This document shows, piece by piece, positions 33,048 to 41,066 of a stretch of 52,753 nt of DNA; position 1 is the stretch's first letter, and the number at the start of each line of letters is the position of its first letter. Under the pieces are notes generated by a model that saw nothing but the letters and a program-made list of their open reading frames with translations, did not search any database and had not been told where the DNA came from. This DNA is from Candidatus Mediterraneibacter excrementavium (GTDB taxonomy: Bacteria > Bacillota > Clostridia > Lachnospirales > Lachnospiraceae): NCBI GenBank assembly GCA_019120275.1, contig DWVL01000031.1:1-52753 (forward strand), given 5' to 3'. Made by a program: the position numbers and the translations under genes.

Positions 33048-34130
33048 ATGAATGAGATTGTAAAAGGAAAGCAGAGCCTTCTGTTTCTGCATGCCCCGCG
33101 GATCGTGAGCGCGTCATCGGTGGTCGGCAGCAAGGAGTCGGAAGGTCCTTTAAGGAAACTGTTTGACCGGGCGGAAAAGGATGACCTGTTCGGCGCGCAG
33201 ACATGGGAAGAGGCGGAGAGCACGATGCAGAAGGAAGCCTGCATGACGGCGCTTTGTAAGGCGGGGATCAGCGCGGAAGAGATCCGGTATCTGTTCGGCG
33301 GGGATCTTCTCCGGCAGGGGATCGCCACGTCGATGGGAGTGGAGGATTTCCGGATCCCGATGTTCGGCCTCTATGGTGCGTGCTCGACGTCCGGGGAAGC
33401 GCTGGCGCTGGCCGCAATGAGCGCATCGGCCGGATATGGGAAATATATGCTGGCGGTCACGTCCAGCCATTTCGGGAGCGCGGAGAAAGAATTCCGTTTT
33501 CCGCTTGGTTATGCAAATCAGCGGCCATTGTCGGCGCAGTGGACGGTGACCGGAAGCGGAGCGTTTATTGTAGGCGGAGCGGATGAAGGAAGAAAAACAG
33601 ATGAAAGGACTGTTCCGGAAATGAGCGGGGTGCCGGAACAGAGCAGGCGCTTTGGCCATGTCTGTATTTCCGGGATCACAGTGGGAAAGATCGTGGATTA
33701 CGGCCTTAAAGATTCCCAGAATATGGGAGCGTGCATGGCGCCCGCTGCAATGGATACCATAATGAGGAATTTCGGGGATATGGGGCGTACAGCGGCATAT
33801 TATGACCGCATCATTACAGGCGACCTGGGATATATCGGCAGTTCGATCCTGACGGATCTGATGAAAGGGCAGGGGCAGGATATCCGTGGGAGACATTTGG
33901 ACTGCGGGATGACGATTTTTGACCGGGAAACCCAGGATACGCATGCGGGTGGAAGCGGATGCGGATGTGCGGCAGTCACGCTGGCAGCGTATGTGCTGCC
34001 GAAGATCGAGAGCGGCGAGTGGGGAAGAGTGCTTTTTGTTCCGACGGGTGCGCTTATGTCGACGGTCAGCTTTAACGAGGGAGCCAGTGTGCCGGGGATC
34101 GCCCACGGGATCGTACTGGAACATTTCTGA
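33048..34130 (+). CDS. spoVAD: Stage V sporulation protein AD
   Basis: SpoVAD is a thiolase-fold protein that binds dipicolinic acid for the spore channel. The 360-residue product shows RIVSASSVVGSKESEGPL, LLRQGIATSMGVEDFRIPMFGLYGACSTSGEAL, the Cys-containing GACST site of the thiolase fold, SAQWTVTGSGAFIV and HAGGSGCGCAAVTL. The start is the ATG at 33048 after AGAGG; the frame is open upstream only because of the 30-bp repeats. spoVAE follows after 17 bases. Confidence 0.96.
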   Translation: MNEIVKGKQSLLFLHAPRIVSASSVVGSKESEGPLRKLFDRAEKDDLFGAQTWEEAESTMQKEACMTALCKAGISAEEIRYLFGGDLLRQGIATSMGVEDFRIPMFGLYGACSTSGEALALAAMSASAGYGKYMLAVTSSHFGSAEKEFRFPLGYANQRPLSAQWTVTGSGAFIVGGADEGRKTDERTVPEMSGVPEQSRRFGHVCISGITVGKIVDYGLKDSQNMGACMAPAAMDTIMRNFGDMGRTAAYYDRIITGDLGYIGSSILTDLMKGQGQDIRGRHLDCGMTIFDRETQDTHAGGSGCGCAAVTLAAYVLPKIESGEWGRVLFVPTGALMSTVSFNEGASVPGIAHGIVLEHF

Positions 34131-34147
34131 ACAGGAGGAGAAGAGAG

Positions 34148-34504
34148 ATGGAATATATGACTGCATTTGTTACGGGAGGACTGATCTGTGCGGCGGTGCA
34201 GATCCTGCTGGACCGGACGAAGATGATGCCGGGCCGCGTGATGGTATTGCTCGTATGCACCGGAGCTGTTCTGGGATTCGCGGGGATCTACGTGCCGTTT
34301 CAGGAGATGGCGGGGTCCGGGGCAAGCGTTCCCCTGCTCGGGTTTGGAAATCTCCTGTGGCAGGGCGTGAAGGAGGCTGTGGATAAGAATGGATTCCTGG
34401 GGGTGTTCCTCGGAGGATTTAAGGCAAGTGCTGCAGGCATATCCGCAGCATTGATCTTCGGATATATCGCCTCGTTCATATTTGATCCAAAGATGAAAAA
34501 ATAA
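34148..34504 (+). CDS. spoVAE: Stage V sporulation protein AE
   Basis: A 118-residue, four-helix membrane protein of the SpoVAC/SpoVAEb group (TGGLICAAVQILLDRTKMMPG, GASVPLLGFGNLLWQGVKEAV, GFLGVFLGGFKASAAGISAAL). It belongs to the same dipicolinate channel as SpoVAC and SpoVAD and follows spoVAD with GGAGGAGAAGAG as ribosome-binding site. Confidence 0.95.
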   Translation: MEYMTAFVTGGLICAAVQILLDRTKMMPGRVMVLLVCTGAVLGFAGIYVPFQEMAGSGASVPLLGFGNLLWQGVKEAVDKNGFLGVFLGGFKASAAGISAALIFGYIASFIFDPKMKK

Positions 34505-34535
34505 GGTAATGCGTTAATGCGATAAAGAAAATGCG

Positions 34536-34564
34536 TTGACAGAAAGCAGTGCCGATGCTATCAT
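34536..34564 (+). promoter_or_regulatory. glmS promoter
   Basis: TTGACA (34536-34541), 17 bases, TATCAT (34559-34564). The leader is only about 60 bases and has no room for a glmS ribozyme. GCGTTAATGCGAT (34511-34523), just upstream, recurs with one change at 52599-52611. Confidence 0.8.
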
Positions 34565-34631
34565 AACGCTGTATTTGCACATGCATTTACGGTTGCCTGA
34601 AAACGCAGATAATCGAGAGGAGTATATAAAA

Positions 34632-36467
34632 GTGTGTGGAATCGTCGGATATGTAGGAGAACAGCAGGCTGCACCGATCCTTCTGGAAGGATTGTCGAAG
34701 CTTGAGTACAGAGGATATGACTCGGCCGGCATCGCAGTGCGCGATGAGGCAGGAGAAATTTCCGTTGTAAAGGCAAAAGGAAGATTGAAGATCCTGTCAG
34801 AAAAGACAGACAATGGGCGCAGCGTGCATGGCACATGCGGCATCGGGCATACCCGCTGGGCGACCCACGGGGAGCCGTCGGAGAATAACGCGCACCCGCA
34901 CTGCACGGACGACCGTTCGGTGGTGCTGGTACATAACGGGATCATTGAGAATTATCAGGAACTGAAGGACAAGCTTGTCAAATCCGGATATAAATTTTAT
35001 TCCCAGACAGACACGGAGATCGCGGTCAAGCTGGTCGACTATTATTATAAGAAAACAGGCACCCCGCTGGAGGCGCTCACAAGAGCTATGCTCCGGATCA
35101 GAGGTTCCTATGCCTTCGGCGTGATGTTTAAAGATTATCCGGGGAAACTTTTCGCGGCAAGAAAGGACAGCCCGCTGATCATTGGGAAAAATGATTCGGG
35201 AAGCCTGATGGCGTCCGACGTCCCGGCGATCCTGGATAAAACGAGGAATGTCTATTACATCGATAATCATGAGATCGCGGAACTGAGCCGGGATGAGATC
35301 CATTTCTATAACATTGACCGGGAAGAGATCGACAAAGAGATGGTGGAGATCAAATGGGATGCGGAGTCCGCGGAAAAGGGCGGATACGAGCATTTCATGC
35401 TCAAAGAGATCCACGAGCAGCCGAAAGCCGTACAGGATATGATCGGCGCCTATGTAAAAGACGGCGCGGTCGACTTTACGGAAGTGGGAATCACGGAAGA
35501 GACATTTGCAGATCTGCAGCGCATTTACATCGTGGCCTGCGGATCGGCCTACCATGTGGGCATGGCGGGGAAATATGTGCTGGAAGATCTGGCGGGGATC
35601 CCGGTGGAGGTGGATCTGGCGTCCGAATTCCGCTACCGTGATCCGATCATCGTGCCGGACTCCATGGTGATCATTGTCTCCCAGTCCGGGGAGACGGCGG
35701 ACAGTCTGGCGGCGCTGCGCCTGATGAAAGAGCGTGGGGTGCCGGTAATGGGGATTATCAATGTGGTCGGATCCAGCATTGCCAGGGAGAGTGATTATAC
35801 ACTTTATACTTATGCCGGCCCGGAGATCTCCGTGGCGACGACCAAGGCGTACAGCACCCAGCTCATCGCCATGTACCTGATCGCCATCGAAGCGGCGAAG
35901 GCAAAAGGAAAGATCGATGAAGGCCGGTATGGAGAACTTCTGACAGAGATGGAGACGCTCCCGTCCAAGATCCAGCGGGTGCTGGACGATAAGGAACGGA
36001 TCCAGTGGTTTGCAGCCAAGTACGCGAATGCACGGGATATCTTCTTCATCGGGCGTGGGTTGGATTACGCGATCAGTCTGGAAGGCAGCCTGAAGATGAA
36101 GGAGATCAGTTACATTCATTCTGAAGCTTATGCGGCTGGAGAACTGAAGCACGGTCCGATCAGTCTGGTGGAAGACGGCATCCTGGTGGTGGGCGTCTGC
36201 ACCCAGAGCGGACTTTTTGAGAAGACCTTAAGCAACATGCTGGAGGTCAAGAGCCGCGGCGCCTATCTGATGGGTCTGACGACTTATGGCAATTATAATA
36301 TCGAAGATACGGCGGATTTCTCCGTCTACGTGCCGAAAACGGAAGAATACTTTACAACCAGTCTGGCGATCATCCCGCTGCAGCTCATGGGATATTATGT
36401 GAGCGTGGCGAAGGGACTGGATGTGGATAAACCGAGAAATCTGGCAAAATCAGTGACGGTAGAGTAA
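34632..36467 (+). CDS. glmS: Glutamine--fructose-6-phosphate aminotransferase
   Basis: Makes glucosamine-6-phosphate for the cell wall. The 611-residue enzyme begins (M)CGIVGYVG with the N-terminal Cys nucleophile, has LEYRGYDSAGIA, HTRWATHGEPSENNAHPH and two SIS domains (ACGSAYHVG, SQSGETADSL, GRGLDYAISLEGSLKMKEISYIHSEAY) and ends KSVTVE. The start is a GTG at 34632; the ATG at 34536 would overlap the -35 box. GAGAGGAG precedes the GTG. No ribozyme is present. Confidence 0.97.
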   Translation: MCGIVGYVGEQQAAPILLEGLSKLEYRGYDSAGIAVRDEAGEISVVKAKGRLKILSEKTDNGRSVHGTCGIGHTRWATHGEPSENNAHPHCTDDRSVVLVHNGIIENYQELKDKLVKSGYKFYSQTDTEIAVKLVDYYYKKTGTPLEALTRAMLRIRGSYAFGVMFKDYPGKLFAARKDSPLIIGKNDSGSLMASDVPAILDKTRNVYYIDNHEIAELSRDEIHFYNIDREEIDKEMVEIKWDAESAEKGGYEHFMLKEIHEQPKAVQDMIGAYVKDGAVDFTEVGITEETFADLQRIYIVACGSAYHVGMAGKYVLEDLAGIPVEVDLASEFRYRDPIIVPDSMVIIVSQSGETADSLAALRLMKERGVPVMGIINVVGSSIARESDYTLYTYAGPEISVATTKAYSTQLIAMYLIAIEAAKAKGKIDEGRYGELLTEMETLPSKIQRVLDDKERIQWFAAKYANARDIFFIGRGLDYAISLEGSLKMKEISYIHSEAYAAGELKHGPISLVEDGILVVGVCTQSGLFEKTLSNMLEVKSRGAYLMGLTTYGNYNIEDTADFSVYVPKTEEYFTTSLAIIPLQLMGYYVSVAKGLDVDKPRNLAKSVTVE

Positions 36468-36512
36468 CTGTTTTACGAACATTTAACAAACTTGCATTTA
36501 CATGAGTGCGGC

Positions 36513-36566
36513 TCCCTCTGTTATAATGATCCCAGCGAGAGATCATTATGACGGAGGGACTTTTTT
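36513..36566 (+). terminator. glmS terminator
   Basis: TCCCTCTGTTATAATGATC pairs with GATCATTATGACGGAGGGA around CCAGCGAGA, followed by TTTTTT. The stem includes TATAAT, which might also act as a promoter for the next, broken gene. Confidence 0.85.
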
Positions 36567-36595
36567 GTAGTTTTTTTACAGAAGAGCGGATGGAT

Positions 36596-37016
36596 ATGAA
36601 GAATAATATTACGGTACAGATCGGATCCGGATACGGGGATCTGAGGAAATCGGAAAAACAGGCGGCGGATTATATCTTAAATCATATGGAAGAGGCGGCG
36701 GAACTGCCACTTGACCGGCTGGCGGAAGCGGCGAAGGTGAGCCAGCCCACTGTGCTGCGCATGCTGAAAGCCGTAGGGTATGAGGGATACCGGGATTTCC
36801 GCTATCAGCTGGTGGCGGAGCTGGCAAAGACCGGAGGCGCAGGGCACGGACGGGAATCGGACCTGATGTACGGGTATACGCTGGACCGGAAGAAAGGACT
36901 GGATGCGGTGCCCCTGAATATTACAATGACAACGGAGCGGATGCTGGAGGAAACACTGAAGAATCTGCCGCTCAAAACATACCGGAAAGTCATCGATGCG
37001 CTGAGGTCCGCCCGTA
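36596..37016 (+). pseudogene. RpiR/MurR-family regulator, truncated by deletion
   Basis: Residues after the ATG at 36596 match an RpiR-type HTH: LRKSEKQAADYILNHMEEAAELPLDRLAEAAKVSQPTVLRMLKAVGYEGYRDFRYQL, then the linker up to KTYRKVIDALRSAR. This is exactly where the sugar-phosphate-binding SIS domain should begin. Instead the DNA continues as the 3' end of a phnW gene in another frame, so the frame runs on for about 43 unrelated residues to 37144. The HTH alone might still be made, but the sensor is gone. A phosphonate-gene regulator in origin, by position. Confidence 0.8.
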
Positions 37017-37260
37017 TATTGACAGCACGCACCAGGGACCGATCATCACGACCTTCTTTTACCCGGAGAAATGTCATTTTACATTTTCCCAGATGTATGA
37101 ATACATCAAGGACAGGGGCTACGCCATTTATCCGGGCAAGGTGACGGAGGCGGAGACGTTCCGCATCGGCAACATCGGCGAGATCTATAAAGAGGACATC
37201 GAGAAGGTGTGTGCGATCATGAAGGAATTTCTGGAGGAATATAATCATGAAGAAAATTAA
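37017..37260 (+). pseudogene. phnW: 2-aminoethylphosphonate--pyruvate aminotransferase, C-terminal remnant
   Basis: In a frame different from the regulator, the sequence reads YIDSTHQGPIITTFFYPEK, YEYIKDRGYAIYPGKVTEAE, TFRIGNIGEIYKEDIEKVC, closing EEYNHEEN-stop. This is the C-terminal domain of PhnW. The N-terminal ~280 residues, including the pyridoxal-phosphate lysine, are missing, and there is no start codon. It overlaps phnX by 14 bases, as an intact phnW would. Together with the regulator fragment it records one internal deletion of an rpiR-phnW-phnX operon. Confidence 0.85.
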
Positions 37261-38020
37261 GGCAGTGATCTTCGACTGGGCAGGGACCACCGTTGACTAC
37301 GGGTGCATGGCTCCGGTGCAGGCCTTCGTCGAAGTGTTTAAACAGTACGGCATCGAGCCGACGATGGAAGAAGTAAGGAAGCCCATGGGTATGCTGAAGA
37401 TCGATCACATCCGCACCATGCTTCAGATGGAGCGGATCCGCGGCCTGTGGGTTGAAAAATACGGCAAAGAACCGGGCGAGGAAGAGGCGCAGGCGCTCTA
37501 CTCGATCTTCGAGGAGAAGCTCTTAAGCATCCTTCCGGATCATTCCGGGGTGAAGCCGGGCGTGGTGGAGACGGTGAATCGGCTTCGGAGAAACGGGATC
37601 CTGATCGGATCCACCACCGGGTACAACGATAAGATGATGGAGATCGTCGTGCCGGCGGCAAAGGCGCAGGGATATGAGCCGGACGTATGGTTCAGCCCGG
37701 ACTCCACGGGACAGAAAGGACGCCCGTACCCGTACATGATCTTCCGCAACATGGAAGCGCTGGATATCAAGAAAGTGCGCCGGGTCCTGAAAGTGGGCGA
37801 CACGGTTTCGGATATCAAGGAAGGCCGGAACGCCGGCGTGTGGTCTGCCGGCATCGTGATCGGAAGTTCCGAGATGGGACTGACCGAGGAAGAGTACAAT
37901 GCGCTCGCGCCGGAAGAGCAGAAAAAGAGGTGCAGCGAGGTGTCCGACCGGTTTCTGGCGGCAGGCGCGGATAAGATCTTTTATACCATAGATGATTTGG
38001 GAGAGTTCCTGCTCGGATAG
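37247..38020 (+). CDS. phnX: Phosphonoacetaldehyde hydrolase PhnX
   Basis: Splits phosphonoacetaldehyde to acetaldehyde and phosphate. The 257-residue HAD enzyme has FDWAGTTVDYG with Asp10 and the small Ala at the second position of the motif, KPMGMLKIDHIR with the Schiff-base Lys51, GSTTGYN and VKVGDTVSDIKEG. It looks intact, but the partner transaminase PhnW is destroyed just upstream, so its substrate would have to come from elsewhere. GGAGG lies ten bases before the ATG. Confidence 0.93.
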   Translation: MKKIKAVIFDWAGTTVDYGCMAPVQAFVEVFKQYGIEPTMEEVRKPMGMLKIDHIRTMLQMERIRGLWVEKYGKEPGEEEAQALYSIFEEKLLSILPDHSGVKPGVVETVNRLRRNGILIGSTTGYNDKMMEIVVPAAKAQGYEPDVWFSPDSTGQKGRPYPYMIFRNMEALDIKKVRRVLKVGDTVSDIKEGRNAGVWSAGIVIGSSEMGLTEEEYNALAPEEQKKRCSEVSDRFLAAGADKIFYTIDDLGEFLLG

Positions 38021-38029
38021 GAAATCCTG

Positions 38030-38068
38030 GCTCTGATCTGCAAAAAAACGCGCAGATCAGGGCTTTTT
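38030..38068 (+). terminator. phnX terminator
   Basis: GCTCTGATCTGC pairs with GCAGATCAGGGC (12 bp, one G-T pair) around an A-rich loop, followed by TTTTT. Confidence 0.9.
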
Positions 38069-38073
38069 CCGAC

Positions 38074-38128
38074 TTTACACAGATTTAACATAACCCTGAT
38101 TTTACATTTTACATTTCTTTTTTATGAT
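38074..38128 (+). promoter_or_regulatory. PhoP box and pst promoter
   Basis: TTTACA (38074), TTAACA (38085, 11 bp later), TTTACA (38101) and TTTACA (38108) form PhoP-like direct repeats upstream of a -10 TATGAT (38123-38128). The -35 is poor, as expected for PhoP activation under phosphate starvation. Confidence 0.6.
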
Positions 38129-38221
38129 AAATACCGTCGACGGAAGAGAACGATCCGCGGCGGCGCATAAACAGAAGATGCGCGGTACATAATAACCTGA
38201 ATAAAAAAGGAGATTATCGAA

Positions 38222-39145
38222 ATGAAAATGAAAAAGTTTATTGCAGTACTTGCAGCGGCATCAATGGTAGCAGCGATGGCAGTCGGATGCGGCGGAGGAG
38301 AGGACACTTCAGCAGAGGGAACTGACGCAGCAACAGAAGAAGGCGGCGAAGAAGCGGCAGCAGGCGAATGGGATGCGGCCAACATGATCACCGTTGTATC
38401 CCGTGAAGAGGGATCCGGAACAAGAGGAGCCTTCACAGAGCTGTTCGGTGTAGTAGATGAAGAAGACAACGATATGACAACGCTTGACGCTCAGGTAACA
38501 AACAGCACATCCGTAATGATGACAACGGTATCTGAGAATGAGTACGCGATCGGTTACATTTCACTCGGCTCTCTTGACGAGTCACTTGTAAAAGCTGTGA
38601 AGATCGACGGTGCAGAGGCTACGGCGGAGAACATCGAGAACGGATCATACAAAGTATCCAGACCGTTCAATGTAGCAGTGAAACCGGATTCAACAAACGA
38701 AGTGGCAAAAGACTTCATGGCATTCATCATGAGCACAGAGGGACAGGAAGTTGTCTCAGGCGAGGGTTACATCCCGGTATCTGATGTAGAGGCTTATGCA
38801 GGAAGCGCTCCGGAAGGAAGCTGTGTAGTCGGCGGATCTTCTTCCGTATCCCCGCTGATGGAGAAACTCATTGAGGCTTATGCGGCAGTGAACCCGAATG
38901 CATCCATCGAACTTCAGACATCTGACTCTACAACAGGTATGACATCCGCGATCGAGGGAAGCTATGACATCGGTATGGCATCCAGAGAGCTGAAAGATGA
39001 AGAGGCGGCTGAACTTGAGGGCACAGTGATCGCAACAGACGGTATCGCGGTAATTGTAAACCAGAACAACCCGACAGATGATCTGTCAGCAGACCAGGTT
39101 AAGAGCATCTACCTTGGCGATGTGACAACATGGGACGCCCTGTAA
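38222..39145 (+). CDS. pstS: Phosphate-binding lipoprotein PstS, circularly permuted
   Basis: A 307-residue lipoprotein with lipobox AMAVGC (Cys23) and an acidic linker (24-55). Residues 56-192 contain segments normally in the second half of PstS: VSREEGSGTRGAF (phosphate loop), AIGYISLGSL, NGSYKVSRPFNVAV and GQEVVSGEGYIPV. Residues 200-307 contain what is normally the first half: VVGGSSSVSPLMEKL, DSTTGM, YDIGMASRELKDEEA, IATDGIAVIVN and LSADQVKSIYLGDVTTW. All phosphate-contact motifs are there, in swapped order. Mature length is normal. First gene of the pst operon. Confidence 0.93.
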   Translation: MKMKKFIAVLAAASMVAAMAVGCGGGEDTSAEGTDAATEEGGEEAAAGEWDAANMITVVSREEGSGTRGAFTELFGVVDEEDNDMTTLDAQVTNSTSVMMTTVSENEYAIGYISLGSLDESLVKAVKIDGAEATAENIENGSYKVSRPFNVAVKPDSTNEVAKDFMAFIMSTEGQEVVSGEGYIPVSDVEAYAGSAPEGSCVVGGSSSVSPLMEKLIEAYAAVNPNASIELQTSDSTTGMTSAIEGSYDIGMASRELKDEEAAELEGTVIATDGIAVIVNQNNPTDDLSADQVKSIYLGDVTTWDAL

Positions 39146-39184
39146 TCTGAACAGAAGAAAATCGTTTTCACTTAAACAAATGTG

Positions 39185-39211
39185 AGCCGGGCGGGAGATG
39201 TCTGCCCGGCT
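39185..39211 (+). other. Hairpin between pstS and pstC
   Basis: AGCCGGGC pairs with GCCCGGCT; no U run. Probably favours higher pstS mRNA than pstCAB mRNA. Confidence 0.55.
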
Positions 39212-39226
39212 TATTAGGAGAAAGAA

Positions 39227-40120
39227 ATGAGATCAAAAGCATGGACTGAGAAATTCATGCAGGGGGTATTTTTCGTGGCTGCGTGCGCGTCTGTCCTGGC
39301 CGTAGCGCTCATCTGCGTATTCCTGTTTGCCAACGGCATCCCTGCAATGAGAGAGATCGGATTTATCAAATTCCTTACGGGAGAGATCTGGCGTCCGAAC
39401 AGCGAGCAGTTCGGGATCCTGCCGATGATCGTAGGAAGCCTTTATGTTACAGCGGGCGCGATCATCTTCGGCGTGCCGATCGGCATCCTGACGTCTGTAT
39501 TTATGGCAATGTACTGTCCGAAGCAGATTTACAAACCGCTGAAGGCGGCTACAGAACTCCTTGCCGGGATCCCGTCGGTCATCTACGGCTTCTTCGGCCT
39601 GGTCGTTGTAGTGCCGCTGATCCGCGAGTTCGGAACAGTTTTATATAAAGCCAATCTTGTAAAGAGTCCGGGAAACGGAAACAGCATCCTGACAGCGTCC
39701 CTGATCCTGGGCATGATGATCCTTCCGACCATCATCGGCACGACAGAGAGTGCGATGCGTGCGGTTCCGGCTCACTATTATGAAGGATCACTTGCACTTG
39801 GAGCGACAAAAGAGAGAAGCATCTTCCGGGTCATCATCCCGGCGGCCAAATCCGGCGTCATCGCCGGCATCGTGCTGGGCATCGGGCGCGCCATCGGCGA
39901 GACCATGGCGGTCATCATGATCGTCGGCAACCAGGCCCGCCTGACGGGAAGCATCCTTGACGGAATCCGTACCCTGACCGGAAATATCGTGATCGAGATG
40001 GGATATGCGACAGGCCTGCACCGCGAAGCGCTGATCGCGACCGGCGTGGTCCTCTTTGTATTCATACTGATCATCAATTTCAGCGTTGCGCTGCTGAAGA
40101 GGGGGGCGGATCATGAATAA
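39227..40120 (+). CDS. pstC: Phosphate ABC transporter permease PstC
   Basis: A 297-residue, six-helix permease with ATELLAGIPSVIYGFFGLVVVVP and the ATPase-contact loop YYEGSLALGATKERSIFRVIIPAAKSGVIAGIVLGIGRAIGET. Forms the membrane channel with PstA. TAGGAGA lies before the ATG, and the 3' end overlaps pstA by eight bases. Confidence 0.97.
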   Translation: MRSKAWTEKFMQGVFFVAACASVLAVALICVFLFANGIPAMREIGFIKFLTGEIWRPNSEQFGILPMIVGSLYVTAGAIIFGVPIGILTSVFMAMYCPKQIYKPLKAATELLAGIPSVIYGFFGLVVVVPLIREFGTVLYKANLVKSPGNGNSILTASLILGMMILPTIIGTTESAMRAVPAHYYEGSLALGATKERSIFRVIIPAAKSGVIAGIVLGIGRAIGETMAVIMIVGNQARLTGSILDGIRTLTGNIVIEMGYATGLHREALIATGVVLFVFILIINFSVALLKRGADHE

Positions 40121-40991
40121 TCACAGAGAAATGGCGAACAAGACATCAATCGGCGATAAGTTCAGGACCTACCTGAAGCATCCGGGCTCATTTATCACAA
40201 TGCTGCTCGTGATGCTGGCGGCGATTATCACATTTGCAGTGCTGATCTTCCTTATCGCATACATCCTGATCAACGGCGTGCCGCACATTACACCGTCCCT
40301 GTTCTCCCTGGAGTACAGCTCCGAGAACGCATCGGTGGTGCCGGCCTTTGTCAACACCATCGCGATGACCCTGCTTTCGCTGATCATCGCAGTACCTTTC
40401 GGCATCTTTTCCGCGATCTTCCTGGTGGAGTACGCGAAGAGAGGAAATAAATTCGTGGAAGTCATCCGTCTGACGACAGAGACGCTTTCCGGCATCCCGT
40501 CCATCGTGTACGGCCTGTTCGGTATGCTGTTCTTCGTCAACGCGCTGGGCTGGGGTTTCTCCCTGCTGGCAGGCGCTTTCACCATCGCGATCATGATCCT
40601 TCCGCTGATCATGAGGACAACAGAGGAAGCCTTAAAGGCCGTACCGGACTCTTACCGTGAAGGAAGCTTCGGACTGGGCGCAGGGAAGCTGCGCACCGTG
40701 TTCCGCATCGTACTTCCATCTGCCATCCCGGGCGTTCTGGCAGGCGTCATCCTGGCGATCGGACGTATCGTCGGCGAGACGGCGGCCCTGATGTATACAT
40801 CGGGAACCGTGGCGCAGATCCCGGACAGCATCATGGGATCCGGGCGTACACTGGCGCTTCACATGTACGTGCTCTCCAGCGAGGGACTTTACATGGATCA
40901 GGCGTACGCGACCGCGGTCATCCTGCTCGTCCTCGTAGTAGGAATCAACGCACTGTCGAGCGTGATCGCAAGAAAACTTACGAAGGCATAA
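40113..40991 (+). CDS. pstA: Phosphate ABC transporter permease PstA
   Basis: A 292-residue, six-helix permease with TTETLSGIPSIVYGLFGMLFFVN and SYREGSFGLGAGKLRTVFRIVLPSAIPGVLAGVILAIGRIVGETAAL. Partner of PstC. Its stop is followed immediately by the second palindromic element. Confidence 0.97.
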   Translation: MNNHREMANKTSIGDKFRTYLKHPGSFITMLLVMLAAIITFAVLIFLIAYILINGVPHITPSLFSLEYSSENASVVPAFVNTIAMTLLSLIIAVPFGIFSAIFLVEYAKRGNKFVEVIRLTTETLSGIPSIVYGLFGMLFFVNALGWGFSLLAGAFTIAIMILPLIMRTTEEALKAVPDSYREGSFGLGAGKLRTVFRIVLPSAIPGVLAGVILAIGRIVGETAALMYTSGTVAQIPDSIMGSGRTLALHMYVLSSEGLYMDQAYATAVILLVLVVGINALSSVIARKLTKA

Positions 40992-40993
40992 AT

Positions 40994-41045
40994 TGTGAAA
41001 AAACTGTGAACCGGGACGTAGTAAAATTGAATTTTACTACGTCCC
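40994..41045. repeat. Palindromic dispersed element, copy 2
   Basis: GTGAAAAAACTGTGAA, two bases, then the identical 33-bp palindrome (arm GGGACGTAGTAAAATT). It begins two bases after the pstA stop and ends before the pstB ribosome-binding site, the same layout as copy 1 at hslO/nadE. Confidence 0.92.
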
Positions 41046-41066
41046 CAACCAAGAAAGGGTAGGGAA

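Noticed and set aside
34505-34631. glmS ribozyme
   Set aside because: Leader too short and the conserved catalytic core sequences are absent.
36548-37144. A full-length 198-residue RpiR-type protein
   Set aside because: The last ~43 residues come from the phnW sequence read in the wrong frame; only the HTH portion is genuine.
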